Assembly: GCF_903645305.1 (NCBI RefSeq)
Contig: NZ_CAHJXO010000001.1
Coordinates: 124,001 to 188,000 of the forward strand
Direction: 5' to 3'
From: Corynebacterium sp. Marseille-P4321
GTDB lineage: Bacteria; Actinomycetota; Actinomycetes; Mycobacteriales; Mycobacteriaceae
Length of the DNA stretch: 64,000 nucleotides
Shown piece by piece: positions 25,721 through 32,638 of the stretch; position 1 is the first letter of the stretch, and each line of letters starts with the position of its first letter. A program made the position numbers and the translations under genes. A model generated the notes under the pieces. The model was not told where the DNA came from. It searched no databases and was given only the letters and a program-made list of their open reading frames with translations.

Positions 25721-26487
25721 TGCTTCAAGGCCGAAATCTTAAGGTAAGTTATGGCGATTCCGTCATACTCAATGGTATTGATTTCGACGTGCCCAAAGGC
25801 GGAATCACCACAATCATCGGGCCAAACGGTTGTGGCAAGTCAACGCTGTTGCGTGCTGCGGCAGGGCTTCTTACGCGTGACTGTGGCACAGTAACGCTGA
25901 ACGGCGTGGACCTGGCAAATCTGAAGCGCCGCGAGATTGCACGCCAGCTTGCTGTGTTGCCACAGACTCCGGTTGCTCCCGAGGGGCTGCAAGTTCGTGA
26001 TTTGGTTGGCCGCGGACGCCACCCACATCGATCTTGGCTGCGACAGGGCTCGACTGAGGATTCACGTGTGGTCGATGCAGTGATGAAACTGACCAATATC
26101 ACGGAGTTTGCAGACCGTCCGCTCGAGCGGCTTTCTGGTGGTCAGCGTCAGCGCGCTTGGGTTGCGATGGTTTTAGCGCAGGAGACTCCGCTCGTGTTCT
26201 TGGACGAGCCGACGACTTACCTAGACTTGTCTCACTCTGTCGAAGTCTTGTCGCTCGTACGTCAACTCGCCGATCAGGAGGGCAGAACCGTGCTTATGGT
26301 GCTGCATGATTTGAACCTCGCAGCACGCTATTCGGATCAACTCATCGTGATGCAGCGTGGCGAGGTGGACGCGGTCGGTGCGCCCGCTGAGGTGCTTACC
26401 GAGTCTTTACTGGACCGCGTTTTTCATCTGCCTGCTGTCGTGACAACAGACCCAGTAAATGGGGGCCCACTGGTTGTCCCCCGGTAA
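25717..26487 (+). CDS. Iron-siderophore ABC transporter ATP-binding protein
   Basis: An ATPase of 256 residues of the FecE/FepC type. Walker A is GPNGCGKST (about 34-42), the signature is LSGGQRQRAW (about 139), Walker B is LVFLDEPTTYLD (about 155-166), and the switch histidine is in VLHDLNLAA. It would power import of a ferric siderophore through the two upstream permeases. It converges on the substrate-binding protein gene with 21 bp between stops. Confidence 0.96.
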   Translation: MMLQGRNLKVSYGDSVILNGIDFDVPKGGITTIIGPNGCGKSTLLRAAAGLLTRDCGTVTLNGVDLANLKRREIARQLAVLPQTPVAPEGLQVRDLVGRGRHPHRSWLRQGSTEDSRVVDAVMKLTNITEFADRPLERLSGGQRQRAWVAMVLAQETPLVFLDEPTTYLDLSHSVEVLSLVRQLADQEGRTVLMVLHDLNLAARYSDQLIVMQRGEVDAVGAPAEVLTESLLDRVFHLPAVVTTDPVNGGPLVVPR

Positions 26488-26508
26488 GCACCACTTCCGC
26501 CTGGTGTT

Positions 26509-27462
26509 CTAGAGCGACTTTTTGATTTGCTCGATTGCGTACGGGATGGTGAGGGGGTTCGGCATGCTCATTGCATTGGCGGTATCGGTGTCTAACCAGT
26601 AGACCCCGCCACGCTTATTCACATCGAGGTCCATGAAGGTGGCGTCGTTTTTCAGCGCATCGATTGCGCCGTAGTAGTCCAGCACGAAGAGGTAATCCAC
26701 GTCATTGAAGTCGACGTAGTTTTCAGGCGACCAGTCGAGGAAGAAGCTGGAGCCATCGCCGTTGAACTTCTCTGGGATCTTGAACCCAAGCTTTTCAATG
26801 AAGGAGCCGCGGCCGTCGCCCGAGGTATATACGCCAAACTTCCCGTCGTAAGGCATGCCGATTACCGCTGTTTTGCCTTGCAACTCAGGGTGAGCTTCGC
26901 GGAAATCTTGGAAAGCCTGCTCGGAATCGGCGATGAGTTTTTCGCCTTCGGCTTCCTTATTCAACGCCTTGGAGATTTCCTTAATCTGTTCATCCCACGG
27001 CACTTGCCAATCTTGGTATTCATCCGAGTGGAAAGTGGTTGGCGCAATCTGCTCGAGCAATGCCTTCTTGTCGGCTTCGAGACCACTGTTCACCGCAATG
27101 ATCTTTGTCGGGTTGAGCGAGGCAACTTGTTCGGCAGTGTCGGTGCTGAACTCGGTGGTCGTGTCCCGGATCGGGTTTGGGTCGACTGTGAGCTTGTCCT
27201 TGGCCCATGGTCCAAGTCCGGAAGGGTCTCCCGAACCTTCCTGTTGCCAGGTGGCGTAACCGACCGGTTGTTTACCGAGCGCAAGGACCGTATCGACGTC
27301 GCCGAGACCCATTGTCACGATGCGCTCCTCTGACCCGTTGGCATTGGAGGTTTCGGGAGCGGTTGTTGAATCGCTTGATTCGGTGGAGCAGCTGGCAAGC
27401 ATGAGCGCCGCAGTGAACGTGGCTGCGATCCCCTTCAGGGCGCGAGAGGTAAAGAGTGCCAA
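26509..27462 (-). CDS. Iron-siderophore ABC transporter substrate-binding lipoprotein
   Basis: A protein of 317 residues with a lipoprotein signal ending in the lipobox LASC (about 22-25), then a periplasmic-binding (FhuD/FepB-like) domain with ERIVTMGLGDVDTVLALG and LNPTKIIAVNSG. It would be anchored in the plasma membrane and deliver ferric siderophore to the permeases. The start codon is TTG with GAAAGG about 8 nt upstream. It is transcribed toward the rest of the cassette from its own promoter, which has two DtxR-box matches. Confidence 0.93.
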   Translation of the reverse strand: MALFTSRALKGIAATFTAALMLASCSTESSDSTTAPETSNANGSEERIVTMGLGDVDTVLALGKQPVGYATWQQEGSGDPSGLGPWAKDKLTVDPNPIRDTTTEFSTDTAEQVASLNPTKIIAVNSGLEADKKALLEQIAPTTFHSDEYQDWQVPWDEQIKEISKALNKEAEGEKLIADSEQAFQDFREAHPELQGKTAVIGMPYDGKFGVYTSGDGRGSFIEKLGFKIPEKFNGDGSSFFLDWSPENYVDFNDVDYLFVLDYYGAIDALKNDATFMDLDVNKRGGVYWLDTDTANAMSMPNPLTIPYAIEQIKKSL

Positions 27463-27497
27463 GGTTGCACCTTTCGTAGGTGGTCAAAGAATTTCGC

Positions 27498-27516
27498 GTT
27501 AGGTCTACCTAACCTA
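27498..27516. promoter_or_regulatory. DtxR box upstream of the substrate-binding protein gene
   Basis: TTAGGTCTACCTAACCTAA matches 16 of 19 positions of the DtxR consensus, 36 bp before the TTG start. Confidence 0.8.
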
Positions 27517-27527
27517 ACGCGACCACT

Positions 27528-27546
27528 CTAAGGTATGCCTGGCCTA
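27528..27546. promoter_or_regulatory. Second, weaker DtxR-box match
   Basis: TAAGGTATGCCTGGCCTAA, about 15 of 19 consensus matches, 11 bp beyond the first box. Two adjacent boxes may allow tighter control. Confidence 0.55.
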
Positions 27547-27561
27547 AGTGGCAATCCTTGT

Positions 27562-27762
27562 CTAGGCGCTCGGGACCGGGTCGATGAACGTCGAGACGAG
27601 GTACCGGTTGATGTCGGAGCGGTTGATGATGCCAACCACCGTGTCGTCATCGGTGCCGAACTCGGCCGAGTCGTTGCGGGCAAGCAGTGCGTATGGGACG
27701 GTGAAGGCTGGGACGGAGTTGCCGATGACGTCCAACACGTTGCCGGCGGAAGACGATAGCTG
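27562..27762 (-). pseudogene. Truncated CBS-domain gene (3' fragment) and right direct repeat
   Basis: The last 66 codons of a CBS-domain protein are readable (NVLDVIGNSVPAFTVPYALL, then VVGIINRSDINRYLVSTF and PVPSA stop). No start or upstream part is present because the antiporter gene begins 7 bp beyond. The first 62 bp (27562-27623) are the direct repeat matching 22608-22669. The intact gene must lie elsewhere or be lost. Confidence 0.7.
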
Positions 27763-27768
27763 ATTTCT

Positions 27769-29409
27769 GTGAATTGGGCTGATGGGCGAGAGAGCCGCGT
27801 CGTAAGCTGGGTCAGCGTGGGAACTTTCATTGCACTTATCGGGCTGCTGCTCGCCACCGTCTTTGTCGCCGCGATCGGCGAGCGCACCGGGTTGCCGTGG
27901 CCCGCGCTGCTTACCGTCGTTGTTGCTCCGGTGCTGTTCATACCGGGGATCGAGACGGTGTCCATACCGTCGCACCTGATCCTGCCCATCTTCCTGCCGC
28001 CGCTGTTGTGGTCGTTGGCGAGGCGCACGAGCTGGGGGCAGATTGGCTCGCAACTCAACGTGGTGCTGACCATGTCGGTGATCCTGGTGTTTCTCACCAT
28101 CGCGGTGCTGACGGCCACGGCAATGTGGATGCTGCCGGGGCTGAGCCTGGCCACCGCGATGGTGCTCGCCGCCGCGATCGCCCCGCCGGACCCGGTGGCG
28201 GTGGACGCGGTCGCCGGCCCGGCCGGCATTCCGAAGCGCATCACCGGCACGCTGCAGACGGAGGGGCTGTTCAACGACGCCGCCTCCATTGTCACCTTCA
28301 ACGTCGCCATGGCCGCGGCGGTGGCGCACGGCGAGGTGGACTTCACTAAAGGCTTCCTCCAGTTCCTCTACGCCGCCATCGCCGCTGTGGTGATCGGCCT
28401 GGTGGTGGGCAGGTTGGCCGCGATGTTCGCCAACTCCGTGCCGGACTCCGTCATCCGCACCGCATTCACGTGGGTGCTCCCGTTCGCAATCTACGCAGGC
28501 AGCGAGGCGATCCATGCCTCCGGCGTGATCGCCATCGTCATCGCCGCGGTGGAAATGTCCTCGCGTTCCGCCATGACCGCGGAGGACCGCCTCACCGGCC
28601 ACTCCTTCTGGGAGACCGTGGAGCTGCTGTTCACCGGTGTCGCCTTCGGCCTGATTGGCATGAGCGTGCGCGACGCCATCGACACCGCCGGTACCCACAT
28701 CTGGCAGGCTGTGCAGGTGGGCGTGGTGCTGTCCGCAGTGGCGTTCGCCGTGCGCTTCGGCTGGATGTGGGTGCTGTACCAGATGAACACGAAACGCGGC
28801 CGCACGAACGTCTCCCCGCTGCGGCTGCAGGAGGTGCTGCTGATGGCGTGGTCCGGCATGCGCGGCCTGGTCACGCTGGCGCTCGTGCTGTCCATCCCGG
28901 CGTCGGCGACGGGCTACCACCACGAGCTCTCAGTCATCGCGCTTACCGTCCTCACCTGCACGATGGTGGTGCCGGGGCTGTTGTTACCTTGGCTCGTCGA
29001 TAAGCTTGACCTGCAAAATGGGCCGGGCGGGGACAAGGCCATTGAGGAGCTGAACCAGCGTGCGTACGCGGCCGCGCGCAAGGCGGTGAAGCAGCACGGC
29101 GAGGAGTACGCGCCAGAGGCGTACTCGATGGTGCAGGAGTGGCTGGATTCGATTGCGGAGAAGCGCCTGCAGGACCCCGAGGGGTCCGAGGAGCGCAAGG
29201 ACGCGTTCAAGCGCGCACGTGCCGGGGCTGCGCAGATGCAGGAGGTGGCGCTGCGTGCCGCGAGCAGGGAGCTGCAGCAGGCTCGCCGCGAGCGGCAGTA
29301 CAACCCGTCCGATGTCGATGCGGTGCTCGCGGACCTGGACAAACTCATTCTCGCCCGCGACCGCAGCGCGCTCGCCACCCCCAGCACATTGTGGGAGCCG
29401 AAGGAGTAA
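27769..29409 (+). CDS. Na+/H+ antiporter (CPA1/NhaP type) with cytoplasmic tail
   Basis: An antiporter of 546 residues. About twelve membrane segments fill residues 12-410, with the ion-binding region MVLAAAIAPPDPVAVDAVAG (about 129-148) and TEGLFNDAASIVTFNVAMA (ND motif). A hydrophilic tail of about 120 residues follows (from about 424), rich in charged helices. GTG 27769 is the longest start; a GTG closer to the first membrane segment is possible. The tail is duplicated as a separate reading frame directly after the stop. Its role is pH and sodium homeostasis. Confidence 0.9.
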   Translation: MNWADGRESRVVSWVSVGTFIALIGLLLATVFVAAIGERTGLPWPALLTVVVAPVLFIPGIETVSIPSHLILPIFLPPLLWSLARRTSWGQIGSQLNVVLTMSVILVFLTIAVLTATAMWMLPGLSLATAMVLAAAIAPPDPVAVDAVAGPAGIPKRITGTLQTEGLFNDAASIVTFNVAMAAAVAHGEVDFTKGFLQFLYAAIAAVVIGLVVGRLAAMFANSVPDSVIRTAFTWVLPFAIYAGSEAIHASGVIAIVIAAVEMSSRSAMTAEDRLTGHSFWETVELLFTGVAFGLIGMSVRDAIDTAGTHIWQAVQVGVVLSAVAFAVRFGWMWVLYQMNTKRGRTNVSPLRLQEVLLMAWSGMRGLVTLALVLSIPASATGYHHELSVIALTVLTCTMVVPGLLLPWLVDKLDLQNGPGGDKAIEELNQRAYAAARKAVKQHGEEYAPEAYSMVQEWLDSIAEKRLQDPEGSEERKDAFKRARAGAAQMQEVALRAASRELQQARRERQYNPSDVDAVLADLDKLILARDRSALATPSTLWEPKE

Positions 29410-29466
29410 CTACTTCTACACCGTGCCGGTGACAGTTTTCGTGGGCCGGACGCCCGCGGCGACGGC

Positions 29467-29805
29467 GTGGCTACCGAGCTCAACGAGCGCGCGTACGAGG
29501 CCGCGCGCCACGCCGTCCAGGAACACGGGCCGAAGCTCGCCCCGGAGTGGCAGGACGCGCTGGCCGAACGCCGCCACGTAGGGAAGGAGAGTTCCCGGGA
29601 GCGCCGCGAGGCGTTTGAGCAGGCCTGCGCCGCCGCCATCGAGGTGCAGAACATGGCCCTGGCCGCCGCCACCGCCGAGCTGGAGAACGCCCGCACCGAG
29701 CGCGGCTACAACCCCGCGGACGTGGACGCGGTGCTCGCGGAGCTCGACACCATGGTCTTCGCCGCCGAGCGCGACGCCCTCGCGCCTCCCCGGCGGTTGC
29801 GATAG
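29467..29805 (+). CDS. Stand-alone duplicate of the antiporter's C-terminal domain
   Basis: A frame of 112 residues whose sequence follows the antiporter tail closely: ELNERAYEAARHAVQEHG against ELNQRAYAAARKAVKQHG, and YNPADVDAVLAELD against YNPSDVDAVLADLD. It lies in the same reading frame as the antiporter, 19 codons after its TAA. The intervening codons (RGPDARGDG) also resemble the antiporter's linker, so the duplication is in register. GTG 29467 is the first usable start; no strong ribosome site is seen. It may be a soluble regulatory domain or a decaying duplicate. Confidence 0.6.
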   Translation: MATELNERAYEAARHAVQEHGPKLAPEWQDALAERRHVGKESSRERREAFEQACAAAIEVQNMALAAATAELENARTERGYNPADVDAVLAELDTMVFAAERDALAPPRRLR

Positions 29806-29859
29806 GGGCCTTTCGCTTATCGACGCCCCTTCGGCCCGCAGATCACCCGACACCATACA

Positions 29860-29928
29860 GCGATAGCGCTCAACGCGCTGATTTAGGCAGAAGACTGCCC
29901 GCTTTTTGGGCCTGTCATGCGCTATCGC
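29860..29928. repeat. 10-bp perfect inverted repeat upstream of the iterons
   Basis: GCGATAGCGC (29860-29869) and GCGCTATCGC (29919-29928), 49 bp apart, in the 251-bp gap between the antiporter-tail duplicate and the DUF4143 gene. Confidence 0.6.
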
Positions 29929-29940
29929 CAACAACCTTCG

Positions 29941-30029
29941 TTTTCAAAATGACAACCAAACGGCTTTCGATATGAAAACCAAATCATTTTCAATATGTAA
30001 ATCAACACGCTTTCAAAATATGAACCTGA
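29941..30029. repeat. Four direct repeats with an exact 23-bp period (iterons)
   Basis: Units start at 29941, 29964, 29987 and 30010. The consensus is YTTTCRAWATGWNAACCAAA plus a variable 3-bp spacer (CGG, TCA, ACG). The block is AT-rich and ends 13 bp before a TACGAT -10 element (30043-30048) of the downstream ATPase gene. Confidence 0.85.
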
Positions 30030-30056
30030 GCTTTCTAGCTGCTACGATCTGGATCC

Positions 30057-31277
30057 ATGGCTCGCGTGTATCTACCGCGTCTTGCGGATGGCGAATTGGA
30101 GAGGGCACTCCGTAGACAGGGCGGGGTGCTGATTCAGGGTCCGAAAGGTTGTGGGAAGACAGAGACGGCGAAGCGACAAGCTGCGAGTTTCCTCAACGTG
30201 GAGACGGACCCCGGCGTCTCACTTGCCATGGAAACGGACCCGCGGCTGTTGTTAGAGGGCGCGACGCCGCGCCTGATCGATGAATGGCAGTTGCAGCCGA
30301 GACTGTGGGATTTCGCGCGGCACTCGATTGATGAGCGTCGGGCGACAGGGCAGTTCATTTTCACCGGTTCCACAGCACCCGGGGCGGATGCGACGAGCCA
30401 CTCGGGCGCGGGCCGGTTTGCCCGTTTGACCATGTCGACGATGACCTTGTTCGAGACTGGGGAATCCGACGGGTCGGTGTCTCTTGCAGCGGTGGTCGCA
30501 GGTGACCCGTTGCCGTTCTCTGCGCCCGCACTGACGCTGCCGGAACTCGCTGAAAGGGTGTGCCGAGGCGGATTGCCGTACAACGTTGGGCTTCCGCTTG
30601 GCGACGCATTGGACAACGTCCGGGATTACATCCAAACTGTCGCGGACGTGGACATCCACACTCCTGGCGGGGTGAATCGTGACTCTGAGCGCGTGAGGCG
30701 GATGATCCGCTCGCTTGCTCGGGGCGTCGGAACCGAGCTGGAGCTGCAAACCATTGCGACCGATTCCGATTCGTCGCGAGTGACCACACGGGACTATCTC
30801 GATGCGCTGGCGAGCATCTTCGTCTCCGTGGATCAGCCCGCGTGGTTCACGCACCTCCGTTCCAAGGCGACGTTGCGGAAGGCTCCGAAGCGCCACCTCG
30901 CAGACCCCTCCTTCGCCATGGCTGCACTCGGCCGCGGTCCTGAGCACCTCCTGCGCGATCCCGCCTACTTCGGCCAACTCTTTGAGTCCCTCGTGGTTCA
31001 CGAGCTGCGGGCGCTCACGGGCAGAACGGTGTACCACGCCCGGCTTAACACGAAGCTGGAGGTCGACGCGGTCGCGAACGTCGGTGGCCGGGACGTGCTA
31101 GTCGAAGTGAAACTGGGCTACACCCCAGAGGTGATTGAGCGTGCGGCCGACACACTCAAGCGGTTCGTAGGGCACCTTGATGACGACCCAGCCTTGGTGG
31201 TGATCACCTCGGGAGGACCCGCGCTTCGCCGCAACGACGGTGTTGCAGTGATTCCTATCGGGGCTCTGGGTCCGTAG
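30057..31277 (+). CDS. AAA-type ATP-binding protein, DUF4143 family
   Basis: A protein of 406 residues. Walker A is [10 protein letters not shown] (about 24-33), a Walker-B-like [13 protein letters not shown] is near 74, and the C-terminal DUF4143 half has a PD-(D/E)XK-like pattern: [22 protein letters not shown] (key residues E-x-D near 341 and E-x-K near 355). Proteins of this family are often found in accessory regions and their role is unclear. TACGAT lies 8 nt before ATG, so it is probably leaderless. Four 23-bp iterons upstream suggest a dedicated regulator or autoregulation. Its 3' end overlaps an hsdR remnant on the other strand by 23 bp. Confidence 0.85.
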   Translation: MARVYLPRLADGELERALRRQGGVLIQGPKGCGKTETAKRQAASFLNVETDPGVSLAMETDPRLLLEGATPRLIDEWQLQPRLWDFARHSIDERRATGQFIFTGSTAPGADATSHSGAGRFARLTMSTMTLFETGESDGSVSLAAVVAGDPLPFSAPALTLPELAERVCRGGLPYNVGLPLGDALDNVRDYIQTVADVDIHTPGGVNRDSERVRRMIRSLARGVGTELELQTIATDSDSSRVTTRDYLDALASIFVSVDQPAWFTHLRSKATLRKAPKRHLADPSFAMAALGRGPEHLLRDPAYFGQLFESLVVHELRALTGRTVYHARLNTKLEVDAVANVGGRDVLVEVKLGYTPEVIERAADTLKRFVGHLDDDPALVVITSGGPALRRNDGVAVIPIGALGP

Positions 31278-31674
31278 TCCTTGCAACATCGCTCGTGAGA
31301 GCGTGATCGACTCTGTAAAAGGGCCTAATGCTGCCCGGAGGCAAACGCTGCTGCTGGCCAGCGGCTTCGAGCTCGCGCCATTCCTCGCCAGCGAGAGCAT
31401 TGAGCTTATCGACGAATCCACGAACGATCACCAACGCTTCCTCAATGTTCTGGCCGATCACCTTCTCATCCTCGTCCGACGAGCTCTTGGTGAATTCCGC
31501 GATGGCCGCCTGAAGATTGTCGATGAGCGGCGCGTACGCCTCAAGCAGACCGCTTTCCTTTTGCCGGAACTTGCGGTTCACGCGCGCAAGCGTTTGCATC
31601 AACAACGCACTCTTAAGGGGGCGGTCAAGATACAGCGTGTGCAGCGGGGGAGCGTCGAACCCGGTGAGCATCAT
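31255..31674 (-). pseudogene. Remnant of a type I restriction HsdR (helicase C-terminal part)
   Basis: A frame of 139 codons starts [20 protein letters not shown] and continues [12 protein letters not shown], the motif V-VI region of HsdR-type helicases. HsdR is normally around 1000 residues; everything upstream is missing, and the frame begins 3 bp after the stop of the next gene. The tail (after EEWRELEA) runs into the DUF4143 gene end. No hsdM or hsdS is in the window, so this is a dead fragment. Confidence 0.8.
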
Positions 31675-31677
31675 GCC

Positions 31678-32127
31678 TTAACCCCGTTTACCCTGTCCCG
31701 GTAAGCCGCCGCGGTACGTACGTATGCTCACGCCGGGGTCTACGCTGTGGTCGTCGATTCCCCAAGTGTCATGGAGCTCGAGTGCATAGCGGTCGCTGAG
31801 ACTCTGCCGGTTTCGCCTCGCCCTACTGCGCCGCCGGTGTTCCTCGTCGCGCTGTTTCCGCTTTTCCGCCTGTTCTTTTTCCTTGCGGAGCTCATCGGTG
31901 CGCTTGACCTTGTGGCGTGCAGCATGGTCGCGCCCGGAAGGTGAACGCTCGGAGATTATGATCTTGCGGTTGCTGTAGGGACACGCCACGCTGACACCCC
32001 GAGCGGTATGGGCAGGCAGCCGGTCGTCGTCGACCTTCACTTGAAGAAGTGCCTCGCAGACAGGGCATTGCACTCGGCCGTCGCCGCGGCGGACGACGGT
32101 TACTGGCTTTTTGCGTCGGGTCGCCAT
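31678..32127 (-). CDS. Small basic protein with a putative zinc knuckle
   Basis: A protein of 149 residues, not recognised. CPVCEALLQVKVDDD followed by ACPYSN could form a zinc site. The middle is a highly charged Lys/Arg/Glu helix (about 70-110). ATG 32127 is chosen because MATRRKKPVTVVRRGDGRVQ reads like a natural start; the longer frame overlaps the neighbouring membrane protein gene. It follows that gene on the same strand, 4 bp after its stop. Confidence 0.6.
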   Translation of the reverse strand: MATRRKKPVTVVRRGDGRVQCPVCEALLQVKVDDDRLPAHTARGVSVACPYSNRKIIISERSPSGRDHAARHKVKRTDELRKEKEQAEKRKQRDEEHRRRSRARRNRQSLSDRYALELHDTWGIDDHSVDPGVSIRTYRGGLPGQGKRG

Positions 32128-32131
32128 GGCG

Positions 32132-32512
32132 TCACTTCGCCGGGCGCGACCCGCCCTGCTCCCCGCCGAACTCGCGCTTGTAGTGGGCGTCCCAGTCGAA
32201 GCCAGAGTCGATCCCGCCGTCATATCCAGAAACAGATCCAGCATCGGAGTCGTAGTTCTCCAACGTCAACGGCCCCTCCCGGCGCGCGTCGTAGACCTCG
32301 CCGCGCGGGCCGGGGATGCCGTACTCCTCCACAGCCATGGGGTCCTCGGCGAAGTGCTCGATCTGCGCACCACGGATGAACATCACAGTTCCCGCGAGCG
32401 CCGCGGCGATGCAGACGAAGACGGAGGTGGAACCGTCCAGGAAGATCATCGCCAGCACCGCCAACACGATGAAGAAGGCGCCGAGCGCGTAATCCCTACC
32501 TGCTGAACCCAT
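32132..32512 (-). CDS. Small membrane protein with two hydrophobic segments
   Basis: A protein of 126 residues with membrane segments YALGAFFIVLAVLAMIFL and SVFVCIAAALAGTVMFI, then an acidic tail of about 70 residues. Start 32512 (MGSAGRDYALG) is preferred over 32569 because GATACT lies 8 nt upstream (leaderless). It is divergent from glfT2 with 126 bp between starts. Function unknown. Confidence 0.65.
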   Translation of the reverse strand: MGSAGRDYALGAFFIVLAVLAMIFLDGSTSVFVCIAAALAGTVMFIRGAQIEHFAEDPMAVEEYGIPGPRGEVYDARREGPLTLENYDSDAGSVSGYDGGIDSGFDWDAHYKREFGGEQGGSRPAK

Positions 32513-32638
32513 GCGCCCGAGTATCCCGGCGCTGAACAACCCCCGCAACCCGCGAGCCACGACCCGCATTTCGAGACCGAACCGTTACGCTTGGATTCCA
32601 AATGCCCTCTCAAGCTACCCAGCAAGAAAGTGAGAGCC

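Noticed and set aside
26488-26508. Terminator between the ABC ATPase and substrate-binding genes
   Set aside because: Only a weak ACCA/TGGT stem overlaps the gap, with no T-run.
29941-30029. Possible CRISPR array
   Set aside because: Four degenerate 20-bp units with 3-bp spacers and no cas genes; this is an iteron array, not repeat-spacer structure.
29906-30115. 69-codon plus-strand frame across the iterons
   Set aside because: The 23-bp period is not a multiple of three, so the repeats are not coding; the frame overlaps the DUF4143 start.
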